From Bradyrhizobium erythrophlei (GTDB taxonomy: Bacteria; Pseudomonadota; Alphaproteobacteria; Rhizobiales; Xanthobacteraceae), in NCBI GenBank assembly GCA_900129675.1, contig FSRD01000001.1, positions 5,135,501 through 5,199,500 on the forward strand: DNA of 64,000 nucleotides, given 5' to 3'. A program made the position numbers and the translations under genes. The notes beneath the pieces are model-generated. The model was not told the DNA's origin. It worked only from the letters and a program-made list of their open reading frames with translations, and did no database searches. Of the stretch, positions 20,997 to 28,837 are shown in pieces; positions within the stretch are counted from its first letter, which is position 1; every line of letters begins with the position of its first letter.

Positions 20997-22536
20997 TACT
21001 ACTGAGTCAGAAAAGTGTCTGATTCAAAAGGTCGCGGGCGAGGTCCTGTGAGAATCAGTTACCGGTTGAGATTCAGGCATCGGTAACGGGGGCTGATATG
21101 GATCTCCGGAGATCAGACGGCAGTGAATCGCGATTTTCGGCTTTTGTCGAGAAACTTGTGAGTGTGATCGGACATGCGGACCGGGCCCGGCCGTTGTTTG
21201 ACTATTGCATCGGCTTAATCATGCCGGGGGAGCGTAAAAGCGTTGAGCCTATGGCCGCGGTAACGGCACCTGATCGGACGGCGGCGCAGCATCAGTCGCT
21301 GCTTCACTTCGTCGGCCAATCGCCTTGGTCTGACGAGGGTGTTTTGGCCAAAGTGGGTGAGATGGTACTGCCGGCGATAGAGCGCCATGGACCGATCGAA
21401 GCGTGGATCATCGATGACACCGGTTTTCCCAAGAAGGGAGCGCACTCGGTCGGTGTGGCGCGTCAATATTGCGGGCAGCTCGGCAAGCAGGATAACTGCC
21501 AAGTCGCGGTGTCCCTGTCGCTTGCCAATCACCACGCCAGTCTGCCGGCAATGTATCGTCTCTATCTGCCGCAGGAATGGGCGGCAGATAAGAAACGTCG
21601 GCGCAAAGCGGGCGTGCCCAAGGAGATCAGCTTTAAGACCAAGCCAGAGATCGCGCTTGAGCAGATCGAAGCAGCCTGCAGAGCCGGGCTTCCTCGCGGC
21701 GTGGTGCTGATGGATGCCGGATATGGCTGCAACACGGACCTGCGGACCAGCATCAGCGCGTTGGCGTTGACCTATGTGGCCGGTATCTTGCCAAACACCA
21801 CGGTGTGGACATCCGACACGGCGCCGCTACCGCCGAAAAAATGGTCGGGCAAAGGGCGACCACCAAAGCTGCTGCGCCGCGACCACAAGCATCAACCGAT
21901 TTCGGTCAAGGAGCTTGCTCTTTGCCTTCCTAAGCGGGTCTGGCGCACGATCAAGTGGCGAGAGGGTGCGGCCGAGCGGCTATCATCGCGCTTCGCTCGC
22001 GCGCGCGTTTGCGTCGCGCATCGAGATTACCAACTCACCGAAAGCCGACCGGAAGAATGGCTTTTGATCGAATGGCCAGAAGGTGAGGACGAGCCGACCA
22101 AATACTGGCTTTCAACGTTGCCGGAAACGACCACTTTTGGAAGGCTAGTCGATCTAACCAAGCTGCGCTGGCGCATCGAGCGCGATTATCAGGATCTCAA
22201 ACAAGAGGTCGGGCTCGGGCATTTCGAAGGGCGAGGTTGGCGTGGCTTCCACCACCACGCTACGCTGTGCATCGCAGCCTACGGATTCCTGGTCTCCGAG
22301 AGGGAGACGATTCCCCCCTCGGGATCTCGTTCCACCAGGCCGTTCAAGAGACTTGCGATTTCCAACGGTTACCGACCCAGAGGCTCCGCTGCTGCGACCC
22401 GAACGTCACATCCCGAACTCGATTGCGACGATGCGGCGAAGACTGATCGTTGCCATCGTCCGGAACCTCTCACGCTGTCCCTGTTGCATTCGCCCGATCA
22501 AACAGACGAAGCGTCTTCTTTTGTGACGCAGTAAGA
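20997..22536 (+). mobile_element. IS701-type insertion sequence with CTAG duplications
   Basis: Inverted repeats begin TACTACTGAGTCAGAAAAG on the left and TCTTACTGCGTCACAAAAG (reversed) on the right. CTAG at 20993-20996 and 22537-22540 is the four-base target duplication usual for IS701 elements. The right end sits against the left end of the rve-type element at 22541. Confidence 0.85.
21098..22534 (+). CDS. IS701-family transposase
   Basis: 478 residues. Family motifs: LMPGERKSVEPMAA, WIIDDTGFPKKGAHSVGVAR QYCGQLGKQDNCQVAV with the first catalytic Asp, LMDAGYG with the second, LTKLRWRIERDYQDLKQEVG LGHFEGRGWRGFHHH with the catalytic Glu. The stop falls inside the right inverted repeat, as is common in this family. 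No frameshift is seen. The C-terminal 75 residues are Arg/Ser/Pro-rich and variable in such elements. Confidence 0.9.
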   Translation: MDLRRSDGSESRFSAFVEKLVSVIGHADRARPLFDYCIGLIMPGERKSVEPMAAVTAPDRTAAQHQSLLHFVGQSPWSDEGVLAKVGEMVLPAIERHGPIEAWIIDDTGFPKKGAHSVGVARQYCGQLGKQDNCQVAVSLSLANHHASLPAMYRLYLPQEWAADKKRRRKAGVPKEISFKTKPEIALEQIEAACRAGLPRGVVLMDAGYGCNTDLRTSISALALTYVAGILPNTTVWTSDTAPLPPKKWSGKGRPPKLLRRDHKHQPISVKELALCLPKRVWRTIKWREGAAERLSSRFARARVCVAHRDYQLTESRPEEWLLIEWPEGEDEPTKYWLSTLPETTTFGRLVDLTKLRWRIERDYQDLKQEVGLGHFEGRGWRGFHHHATLCIAAYGFLVSERETIPPSGSRSTRPFKRLAISNGYRPRGSAAATRTSHPELDCDDAAKTDRCHRPEPLTLSLLHSPDQTDEASSFVTQ

Positions 22537-22540
22537 CTAG

Positions 22541-23580
22541 GTGTGTGTACCGAAAACCTAATCCGAGTTGATGAGGTGATGGAATCGCTTAAGCTGGCGG
22601 AATGATCGGGTTGTTCTGTTTCGTTCTGGCCGTCCTGGCCTCGCCATTCAAGTCGAAGTTGCAGCTTGAAGCTGAGAACGCGGTGCTTCGACATCAGTTG
22701 ATTGTCTTGAAGCGCAGGCCGCATGGTCGCGTCCGGCTCACGAACCATGATCGCTGGTTCTTTATCCAGCTGTATCGCTGGTTTCCAGCAATCCTGAAGG
22801 TTCTCACAATCGTCCGGGCCGAGACGCTCGTGCGTTGGCATCGGGGCGGCTTTCAGCGCTACTGGCGTTGGAAGTCTCGCCCACGGGGAGGGCGGCCACA
22901 AATCGAGACGGAGCTGCGCGCGCTGATCCGGCGGATGAGCGTCGAAAATCAGCTTTGGGGAGCACCGCGTATTCATGGCGAACTGCTCAAGCTTGGGTTT
23001 GAGGTCGCGCAGTCGAGCGTTGCCAAGTACATGGTCAAACGGCGAGGGCCACCCAGCCAGGGATGGCGGACCTTCTTGCATAACCACGCGCCGGACATTG
23101 CCGCCATGGACCTGTTAGTTGTTTCGACCATCGGTTTCGACCTGCTCTATGCTTTCGTCATCGTCCGGCTCGGCCGCAGAGAGCTCATCTGGATCAACGT
23201 CACGGCACATCCAACCGCCGAATGGGTCGCGCGTCAAATCACGGAGGCATTCCCCTGGAACGAGGCTCCGCGCTACATGATCCGGGACCGTGATCGCATC
23301 TACGGTGCGGTCGTCAGACGCCGACTGCGTGCCATGGGCATCCGTGATCGGATCGATCCGGCGTGAGTGTTTGGACCACATCATTGTCTTAGGCGAGGCA
23401 CATCTGCGCCGGCTTCTGAAATCTTACGCTCGCTACTATAATGAGACGCGCACGCACTTGGCCTTGGACAAGGATGCGCCCCTATCGCGCACCGTGAAGA
23501 GGGCAGGGCGCATTCTTTGCCGCCCAATCCTCGGTGGATTGCACCACGAATATGTTCGGATTTGATTTTCGACAGGCACA
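22541..23580 (+). mobile_element. rve-type IS, internally deleted
   Basis: Ends: TGTGTACCGAAAACCTAATC on the left and, reversed, TGCCTGTCGAAAATCAAATC on the right. The transposase inside is broken. Related remnants lie at 2190-2457 and 30721-31760. Confidence 0.8.
22602..23565 (+). pseudogene. Transposase with deletion and frameshift
   Basis: The frame starts MIGLFCFVLAVLASPFKSKL and has LEAENAVLRHQLIVLKRRP, WRWKSRPRGGRPQIETELRA, WGAPRIHGELLKLGFEVAQS, the first Asp in AAMDLLVV and the second in IRDRDRIYG. At about 23350 it reads MGIRDRIDPA and stops; the remainder (GSIRRECLDHIIVLGEAHLR to YVRI) continues in another frame. Compared with the relic at 2190 and the family, the block with the catalytic Glu is missing. 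The junction lies at a short TGATCG repeat, so recombination between direct repeats is a likely cause. Confidence 0.85.
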
Positions 23581-23641
23581 GGTAACTAAACCAACGCCGC
23601 GAGCGATCATATTCCGCTCAGCGGCGTTGCGCGGTTCAACG

Positions 23642-23869
23642 CTAATCGCGCTGGTCCGGCTCGCGGTGGACGAACTCGCGATAAATTTCCTTCCCCAGCT
23701 CGTTGACCACGAATATCTCAAGGTCCTGGTCGTCGCGGAGGCTCTCGTCGCGGAAGTGCTGGGCAATTTCTTTACAATGCCCAATCGCTTCTGCATTTGT
23801 CTTGAATTCGATCCCAACTTTATCTCTATGCGGGACGCCATCCTTCATATCGAAGAAAAACTTCTGCAT
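23642..23869 (-). CDS. DUF6894-type small protein
   Basis: From the ATG at 23869: MQKFFFDMKDGVPHRDKVGI, EFKTNAEAIGHCKEIAQHFR, DESLRDDQDLEIFVVNELGK and EIYREFVHREPDQRD. The (K/R)(F/Y)FF.(M/L)(.)DG start, a central helix and a final (V/I)V(N/D)E.G..(I/L) strand are the marks of the DUF6894 family, common in rhizobia and without known function. RGKNMQK places GGTAAGAAC upstream; the in-frame extension before it has no similarity. Confidence 0.75.
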   Translation of the reverse strand: MQKFFFDMKDGVPHRDKVGIEFKTNAEAIGHCKEIAQHFRDESLRDDQDLEIFVVNELGKEIYREFVHREPDQRD

Positions 23870-23901
23870 GTTCTTACCTCTGAGGACACCAATCCGGTGT
23901 G

Positions 23902-24099
23902 TCAGGATTCGTTCCGAAGGTGAGCCTGCAACCAATTCTTATCTCTAAACAGAGAACGTAGCGATCCAGCAACGTACCGATGCCAATTTCGCTCGTCGCC
24001 TCGCGGGAATGACCGTGCGGAGCGCAGACTATTCCGCCGCAGTTCGACAAGTTCTTCGCTGCTGTAAAGGCGCTCAACGGGCGGTTCGCTGTAGGTCAT
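23902..24099 (-). CDS. Small basic protein, 65 residues
   Basis: MTYSEPPVERLYSSEELVEL, RRNSLRSARSFPRGDERNWH, RYVAGSLRSLFRDKNWLQAH, LRNES. The R..A(R)..P.G.ERN.HR..A.SLR.LF..K.WL pattern recurs in short Bradyrhizobium proteins and shares the P-G-x-E-R-N turn with the 5570-5803 protein. Function unknown. It lies 32 bases upstream of the DUF6894-type gene on the same strand. Confidence 0.65.
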   Translation of the reverse strand: MTYSEPPVERLYSSEELVELRRNSLRSARSFPRGDERNWHRYVAGSLRSLFRDKNWLQAHLRNES

Positions 24100-24286
24100 G
24101 GAATCGGGCTCGCGCCTCTTGCGGTGCAAATGGGGGTCAAATCGCGATCACATCAACCGCTGGGGCCCTCAACTGTATGTGTAGGCCACTTCCTGTTCAA
24201 CAAGGCACGAAGCGCGACTTTTTTTCATCGAAGCTTGCGTGGCGAAGTCTTGCTTTGGCGCTATCCAAGCCTCGGTCACCGAACTC

Positions 24287-24433
24287 TCAATAACGTGCCC
24301 GCTGTACCCTTTTGCATTCTGGGCAAGCAAACGTTCGCAAGTCCTGGCCCAACGCGCCCGGCTCAATCGCCGCCAGCTTCATGGGAGAACCGCAAGCCGT
24401 GCATTGGGGACCTTGGTTTTGTTTGTCGAGCAT
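24287..24433 (-). CDS. 48-residue zinc-ribbon protein
   Basis: ATG at 24433 behind GGGAG: MLDKQNQGPQCTACGSPMKL, AAIEPGALGQDLRTFACPEC, KRVQRARY. Two CXXC pairs (C11/C14 and C37/C40) and the LRTF-CPEC core place it with the 11039 and 29624 proteins. It is too short for most gene callers. It lies 29 bases after the stop of the related gene at 24463 and forms a tandem pair behind leader VII. Confidence 0.7.
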   Translation of the reverse strand: MLDKQNQGPQCTACGSPMKLAAIEPGALGQDLRTFACPECKRVQRARY

Positions 24434-24462
24434 GTGTTGTTGCTCCCTTGACGGTCAGCCTT

Positions 24463-24687
24463 TCAGTTCGGTGCCCTGAGTTCGCTCGCGAGCCAACCCG
24501 CCGCCTTCGATGCGAAGGGGTCCGATGCAATAACGCTTATCTCAACCTGATCGCACTTGGGGCATTCGAACAACCGATGTTCGAACCCAATTGGCCCCGA
24601 TGAAACGCGTTCCAGCATCATCCGCGTTTGGCAACGAGAACAGCGGGGGCGCTCAATAGCGGTCAAGAATTGTCGGGATGAAGGCAC
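24463..24687 (-). CDS. Small zinc-ribbon protein (GTG start)
   Basis: 74 residues from a GTG at 24687: MPSSRQFLTAIERPRCSRCQ, TRMMLERVSSGPIGFEHRLF, ECPKCDQVEISVIASDPF and a WLASELRAPN end. Cys pairs RCSRC and ECPKC form the ribbon. The GW-x-xx-(E/G)L(R/K)AP ending is shared with the 29624 protein. The GTG is at the position of ATG in the other copies. Leader VII lies directly upstream; the second ribbon gene follows. Confidence 0.8.
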   Translation of the reverse strand: MPSSRQFLTAIERPRCSRCQTRMMLERVSSGPIGFEHRLFECPKCDQVEISVIASDPFASKAAGWLASELRAPN

Positions 24688-24811
24688 GATGCTTTCCTGC
24701 GTTGGGCGGGAGCATTACCGACTCTCTGTCGCCGATGGATGCCGATGGCGGGGCGGCGATGGAACTATTATGCCCGGAACGCACTGCCATTTACTGGTCA
24801 AGATTGCTCAC
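24688..24811 (-). promoter_or_regulatory. Leader cassette, copy VII (compensatory stem)
   Basis: Minus strand: box GTGAGCAATCTTGACCAG (24811-24794), 33 nt with CATAAT as a -10-like element, then TCGCCG pairing with CGGCGA. Other copies have TCACCG/CGGTGA, so an A-U pair became G-C on both sides. GAGAGTCGGTAATGCTCCCGCC and AGGAAAG follow, then the GTG at 24687. Confidence 0.8.
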
Positions 24812-24921
24812 ATTCGAAAATTGATAGATTGAGACAACGCCGGATTCCAAATTAGGACACCAGCCGTGAATTCGGACAGCACCGGAATTTCGGTGCCGTC
24901 CTAGTTAGGACAGTCTGCCTT

Positions 24922-24947
24922 GGAACCAATGTCGCCGGGGCAACTTG
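24922..24947 (+). promoter_or_regulatory. GGAAC-type promoter before candidate sRNA B
   Basis: GGAAC at 24922-24926, 16 nt, ACTT (CTTG at 24944-24947). Spacing is the same as at 3648. Confidence 0.5.
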
Positions 24948-24953
24948 GTGATG

Positions 24954-25035
24954 AGCTACCGGATGCCACTACGCCCCCAGGCATCCGATGAAATGACGGC
25001 CCCGGCACGCCCCCCCGAGCCGGGGCCGCTTTTTT
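24954..25035 (+). ncRNA. Candidate small RNA B
   Basis: Hairpin 1: CGGATGCC (24960-24967) with GGCATCCG (24980-24987), loop containing GCCCCC. Hairpin 2: CGGCCCCGGC (24997-25006) with GCCGGGGCCG (25019-25028), loop of ACGCCCCCCC type, then six T from 25030. The second stem differs from copy A at several paired positions yet remains fully paired, which supports an RNA. The linker GATGAAATGA is nearly the same in both. Confidence 0.7.
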
Positions 25036-25065
25036 GAGGCCGGGATTGCTTCTAGCCCAGTAAGG

Positions 25066-25090
25066 GAGGCCCCCCGGCTCTGCCGGGGAG
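25066..25090. repeat. GC-rich palindrome
   Basis: CCCCCCGGCTCTGCCGGGG repeats the hairpin at 25358-25376 (CCCCCGGCTTTGCCGGGGG) with a changed loop. The 25091-25350 stretch between them contains a plus-strand frame (MGQHSMCQRISEVNSDFL...) with no support as a gene. Confidence 0.4.
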
Positions 25091-25350
25091 GCAGCAGAAG
25101 TTTGACATTTCCCGCAGTCGCCCATCGACCAAACTCCATGGCGAGAGCCACCAAGCACACGATAAGGAGTTTCGTGATGGGCCAGCACTCAATGTGCCAG
25201 CGAATTTCGGAGGTGAACAGTGATTTCCTTCAGCTCCGCATGTTCGAAATGATCGTGAGTTGTGTATTTGTATGCAGGCGAGACGTACTCGGTACCAGGG
25301 CGCTATGTTGGGACCCCATCTTTATCCTGGCCGCTTTGAGCGGCCCCAAT

Positions 25351-25376
25351 CTTAAAGCCCCCGGCTTTGCCGGGGG
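25351..25376 (-). terminator. Terminator of the Crp/Fnr gene
   Basis: CCCCCGGC and GCCGGGGG with a three- or four-base loop, followed on the minus strand by CTTTAA, five bases past the stop at 25381. Confidence 0.6.
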
Positions 25377-25380
25377 ATAT

Positions 25381-26058
25381 TTACTCGCTCTCTCTTAACT
25401 GCGGCTTCTCATGCAAAACCGCACTCAACAGCGAATTGTGGACCTCGATATGCCCGTTATAGCTGATGAGGCCCAGCTTGCGAAACTTGTTCATGAAATA
25501 GCTGACGCGGGATCGAGTAGTTCCGACCATCTCTGCCAATGTTTCCTGACTGATGTTCGGACTGATCGGCTGCGGGCTGCCTTCCTTGCCGAAATTCGCG
25601 AGTAGCAAAAGCAGCCGCGCAAGCCGCCGCTCACTCGAATTGAATAGCTGGTCGATCAGATCCTCCTCAATCCGGCTGTTCCGGGTCAGGAGATACGCCA
25701 TGAACAGCTCCGAAAATGTCGGCTCATCATGAATAGCCGCGAGCATCGCCTCCTTCGTGATCGACGTGATGACGCAATCTTCTATCGCTGTGGTCGTCGC
25801 GATGCGTAACGGATGACCATTCATGCATCCTTCGCCAAAGAACTGGCCGGGCTCCAGGATTGCGACGACCGCTTCCTTGCCTTGCTCAGACACGACAGTA
25901 AGCTTGACCTTGCCCCTTTGAATGTAAAAAACCGTGTCCGCGACATCGCCTTGCTCGAACACATGCTGATTCTTGTGAAATTCGAGGATTGTTTTCCCCG
26001 CGCCCACCTTGGCGAGAAATGCTTTGGGGTCAAATGTGTCCTTGGTTGGCTTTGCCAT
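25381..26058 (-). CDS. Crp/Fnr-family transcription regulator
   Basis: 225 residues. The cyclic-nucleotide-binding-like jelly roll covers about residues 20-135 (NQHVFEQGDVADTVFYIQRG, KVKLTVVSEQGKEAVVAILE, PGQFFGEGCMNGHPLRIATT), the long dimer helix follows, and the C-terminal winged helix has ISQETLAEMVGTTRSRVSYF MNKFRKLGLISYNG. It lacks the N-terminal Cys cluster of FNR and the typical cAMP contact Arg-Ser pair is not evident, so the signal is unknown. This type of regulator is frequent in Bradyrhizobium, several copies per genome. It stands alone; GGAGGC precedes the ATG. Confidence 0.88.
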   Translation of the reverse strand: MAKPTKDTFDPKAFLAKVGAGKTILEFHKNQHVFEQGDVADTVFYIQRGKVKLTVVSEQGKEAVVAILEPGQFFGEGCMNGHPLRIATTTAIEDCVITSITKEAMLAAIHDEPTFSELFMAYLLTRNSRIEEDLIDQLFNSSERRLARLLLLLANFGKEGSPQPISPNISQETLAEMVGTTRSRVSYFMNKFRKLGLISYNGHIEVHNSLLSAVLHEKPQLRESE

Positions 26059-26211
26059 GGGAGCCTCCTTTGGCTCAACGAACTTGCTCGATTTCGGTTT
26101 GCTGCCAGGCGTCAGGCCTTTCGCACTGAGCGGCGAGCTGCTGCTCCAATTAAGTCACCACTTACGGGGGTCTGCCCCGTTTCGCAGAGATTACCCCTGA
26201 TTGCCAGCAGT

Positions 26212-26509
26212 TCAACGGAGAAGGCCCGCCTTTTTCAGTGCGTCGTTTCGCTGCACGCCGGGCGACATCGCCCACGCTGCCACAAGCGCATCAATCGCTC
26301 TCGCGTGCAGGCTGCGGCTGTCGCTCACCAGATCAGTTGCGGCGGTCACAATGCGGGTGTGGCCGCACTCGGGGCGATTAAATGTGCGGATATTGGAGTT
26401 GGACGCCCCCGCGCAACGCGCGCCAGATGCATTCTGGCATCGCATTTTGGGCAATGCGGCCGCTGGCTGGCGATGAGCGGGTCACGGGACGAGAATAAGC
26501 TTGAGGCAT
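26212..26509 (-). pseudogene. Frameshifted zinc-ribbon/helical fusion relic
   Basis: An ATG at 26509 opens MPQAYSRPVTRSSPASG, like MPEAYSHAYPS of the 29624 protein. Other frames then give HCPKCDARMHLARVARGRP and RTFNRPECGHTRIVTAATDL, so the ribbon is readable only across two shifts. It continues as ARAIDALVAAWAMSPGVQRN DALKKAGLLR, the ALxxAxxMxPGxxRNxAxxKA motif of the 5570-5803 family, then TGA. The gene therefore joined a zinc ribbon to the short helical family and is now broken. The region up to 26773 upstream shows nothing else. Confidence 0.6.
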
Positions 26510-26773
26510 CAACCGTCCAACGCGTGGGCGTCTAGCCAACCCTTGTTCTTAAGGAGTGTACGAAGCGACGCTGCGGTCTCTCGAAGTTGATTCCGCCTCG
26601 GACCCCTTGGAAGGGATCGAGCGAAACGCAGAACGTCGCGCCGCTTCTCGACAACGTCCGCGATTCTGTAACGCGGATCGAACCTCGGCCTGAGATCGGC
26701 ATAGGGGGGGCAATTTGCGATTCCGAGTTTGAGATGCGGCCTATCGTCTTGGATCGCCGTCAGCCAGTCACAT

Positions 26774-26965
26774 TCAGCACGCCGTTGGGCTCTCTTTCGA
26801 CATCAGCAAATTTTTCATGTCCGCAGCAACGCGAAGTTGTCCGGCTTTTCTGATGGCTTGGGATCGCAACAATCCGGGCGGCAACGTTTTTGCCTGTATT
26901 AGTGCCTCGGATGCCCGGGCAGCCCAATCGTGAATGTTGAGATAGTTGCGCGTCAATTCTGTCAT
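26774..26965 (-). CDS. MTELTRN-family protein, second copy
   Basis: 63 residues: MTELTRNYLNIHDWAARASE, ALIQAKTLPPGLLRSQAIRK, AGQLRVAADMKNLLMSKESP, TAC. It is the close paralogue of 9094-9267; the tail differs by a few extra residues. GGAAGGA precedes the ATG, which lies four bases after the stop of the zinc-ribbon gene 26970-27206. Here the gene has no leader cassette of its own but follows a zinc-ribbon gene, linking the two families again. Confidence 0.75.
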   Translation of the reverse strand: MTELTRNYLNIHDWAARASEALIQAKTLPPGLLRSQAIRKAGQLRVAADMKNLLMSKESPTAC

Positions 26966-26969
26966 GTCA

Positions 26970-27206
26970 TCATCCTTCCTGCGACCCTTGCAGGTCGCTG
27001 TCCTCCCAGCCGACAACACCGGACTTCATCGAGCCAGCGTTTATCTGCGCCTCATGAATAAGGCCACATTCAGTGCACCGCAGGGTCCAGTGCTCGAATC
27101 CAGCACGGGCTGCGGCAATGCGCTGAACCTCCATGCGCGACTGGCATCTGGGACAAGGTCTCGCTGCCGCGCAACGCGATCGGGTGCGCGTTTGTGGGCC
27201 GAGCAT
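26970..27206 (-). CDS. Small zinc-ribbon protein, 78 residues
   Basis: I choose the ATG at 27206, which follows AAGGA; upstream in-frame sequence is Gly/Ala-rich and lies over another gene's end. MLGPQTRTRSRCAAARPCPR, CQSRMEVQRIAAARAGFEHW, TLRCTECGLIHEAQINAGSM, KSGVVGWEDSDLQGSQEG. CPRC and CTEC form the ribbon; GFEHWTLRC matches GF(D/E)LRTFEC of the other members. It leads a two-gene unit with 26774-26965. No leader cassette is visible. Confidence 0.75.
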   Translation of the reverse strand: MLGPQTRTRSRCAAARPCPRCQSRMEVQRIAAARAGFEHWTLRCTECGLIHEAQINAGSMKSGVVGWEDSDLQGSQEG

Positions 27207-27234
27207 CGTGTCATCCTTCGCGTAGGACGCGTTA

Positions 27235-27537
27235 TCAGCGCCGCCCCCAGCCGCCGCTCCACCTACTTCCCCAGCCGCCGCCACCTCGAACGAGTCGCAC
27301 GACGAAGAGGAGCAATATCGCGCCAACGGTAGCGTTGACGATTGCACTGATCATTCCGGTACCGAGATGGATGCCCAGCTGAGGCAACAGCCAACTTCCG
27401 ATAAAGGCGCCCAAAATCCCGACAATGATGTCACCAATGATCCCAAAACCGGTGCCTCGCACGATTTGACCTGCTAACCAGCCTGCAACGAGACCCACAA
27501 ACAATATGACCAACAGGCTTTCACTTGAGATATTCAT
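27235..27537 (-). CDS. GlsB/YeaQ/YmgE-family membrane protein
   Basis: 100 residues: MNISSESLLVILFVGLVAGW LAGQIVRGTGFGIIGDIIVG ILGAFIGSWLLPQLGIHLGT, a third membrane segment (IVNATVGAILLLFVVRLV) and a Gly/Trp/Arg-rich tail. This is the transglycosylase-associated family of three-segment membrane proteins, often stress-induced. The GGGGGWGSRW tail is unusual but seen in rhizobial members. A terminator separates it from the secreted gene upstream. Confidence 0.88.
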   Translation of the reverse strand: MNISSESLLVILFVGLVAGWLAGQIVRGTGFGIIGDIIVGILGAFIGSWLLPQLGIHLGTGMISAIVNATVGAILLLFVVRLVRGGGGWGSRWSGGWGRR

Positions 27538-27692
27538 TGTGTCACCTCCGGCTTTCCTGGCTCAGACGCAGCATGACCGGCCGATCTGCTGCTGTCTGTG
27601 CAAATTTGATCAGTTTGTTGCGGTTTCGCGTTTGGCGCTAAGTACGGCTGACGCAATCGGTCTACTGCATTTGAGATTGCGCCTAGACCCAC

Positions 27693-27724
27693 AAAAAAAG
27701 CCGCGGATTTCTCCACGGCCTTTT
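27693..27724 (-). terminator. Terminator of the 27742 gene
   Basis: Minus strand: GGCCGTGG, six-base loop, CCGCGGC (one mismatch), then a run of seven T. Confidence 0.7.
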
Positions 27725-27741
27725 GCATACGACCTTTTTCT

Positions 27742-28056
27742 TCAATAGCGGTCGGTGCCGATGCCCACGCTCACGCCGGGAGCGCGGAAGCCGATACCGC
27801 CACGTTCTTCATATCCACGGCGCTCGATATAACGCTCACGAGGAGCGTATCCGTATGAATCACTGGGATCACGGATGATGACACGGCGTTCACCGCGTTC
27901 GCGCCAGCAACGGCCGTTTTCATCGCAGATCATGCGAACGTTTTGAATGTTGCTCTCCGGCGTGACTGATAAATCGGCGGAAAGCGGTGCAGCGGAAGCA
28001 GCAGTCATGAAAAGCGCACTTGCGCCGACTGCGAGAGAGATCGCAAGATTGTTCAT
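27742..28056 (-). CDS. Small secreted APRERYIERRGY protein, intact copy
   Basis: 104 residues from the ATG at 28056: signal peptide MNNLAISLAVGASALFMTAA SAA, then NIQNVRMICDENGRCWRERG, ERRVIIRDPSDSYGYAPRER, YIERRGYEERGGIGFRAPGV, SVGIGTDRY. It is the intact reference for the stop-interrupted gene at 6907-7224 and a paralogue of 8506-8847. A pair of Cys may form a disulphide. Function unknown. Stress-type promoter 36 bases upstream. Confidence 0.82.
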   Translation of the reverse strand: MNNLAISLAVGASALFMTAASAAPLSADLSVTPESNIQNVRMICDENGRCWRERGERRVIIRDPSDSYGYAPRERYIERRGYEERGGIGFRAPGVSVGIGTDRY

Positions 28057-28091
28057 AGCATTTCTCCAAAAAATGATTGTGTCGGGAAGCC

Positions 28092-28116
28092 AATAGGCTC
28101 GCGAGCCAATGGTTCC
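28092..28116 (-). promoter_or_regulatory. GGAAC-N16-TATT promoter
   Basis: Minus strand: GGAAC at 28116-28112, TATT at 28095-28092. The flanking CGACACAAT before the gene is shared with the 7260 promoter region (TGACACAAT). Confidence 0.55.
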
Positions 28117-28326
28117 ACAAGCCACACGCGAAATGCCGTTGCTCGCCTGATGCGAGCCATTTTGCGGAAGCACAGCTGACCGAACAAAAGACCTCACCCG
28201 TAATCTCGCGGCGAGTCCCAAATGTATTCGGGGTTGGAGTGGATTGGATCGCAGCAGTACAAGAAATATTCCACTTAGAAGGAATACAAGCTGAGGTTGC
28301 TGTAAAAAACGAGATCTATTATAGCT

Positions 28327-28351
28327 GGAACCTTTGTCGGCTGACTCTGTT
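28327..28351 (+). promoter_or_regulatory. GGAAC-N16-TGTT promoter
   Basis: GGAAC at 28327-28331 and TGTT at 28348-28351, 43 bases before the ATG at 28395. Confidence 0.6.
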
Positions 28352-28394
28352 TGCTCCATGTTCAATACTGGACGCACGACAACCGGTAGACACC

Positions 28395-28652
28395 ATGAAG
28401 AAGATTCTTTTAGCGACGGCTGCTATTCTCGCATTCGCTGCACCTTCGTTCGCGCAGGACAAAACTGTCGGTCAAGCGCCGCCATCAGGTGCTTCCTCGT
28501 TCTACGTGGCTCAGGATACCGCGACAATGAAATGTCAAGTTGTCAATGCCCAGCCTGCCGCTGGTGGCAACATGAAGGTTATCGGTGCCGCTCATCCGAC
28601 ACATGCATCAGCGGAAACGGCTTTGACGGCCGACAAGACTTGCATCAAGTAA
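28395..28652 (+). CDS. Small secreted protein, 85 residues
   Basis: MKKILLATAAILAFAAPSFA-Q is a clear signal peptide. The mature part, DKTVGQAPPSGASSFYVAQD, TATMKCQVVNAQPAAGGNMK, VIGAAHPTHASAETALTADK, TCIK, has two Cys that could pair. Similar short periplasmic proteins occur widely in Bradyrhizobium without known role. The upstream promoter is one of the better GGAAC/GTT matches, so expression in stationary phase or stress is likely. Confidence 0.8.
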   Translation: MKKILLATAAILAFAAPSFAQDKTVGQAPPSGASSFYVAQDTATMKCQVVNAQPAAGGNMKVIGAAHPTHASAETALTADKTCIK

Positions 28653-28837
28653 TGAAGTGAGGGCGCGAGTACAGGGGCGGGTCTTATTGGTTCGAAAAAC
28701 TACTGGCCCGCCCCAGTCAGCGATTGGGGGCATCTATGTCGTACGATCAAGTCGCAGCGCGCATCGGCGCCCGGGGCTATTGCTGATCGCGCGGACCGAA
28801 GAAGTTTGAGAACTCACGCTTCGTACAATTCGTCGGG

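Noticed and set aside
24571..24600. tRNA-like GTTCGAACCC sequence
   Set aside because: It is part of the zinc-ribbon coding sequence (GFEHRLF) and no cloverleaf can be drawn around it.
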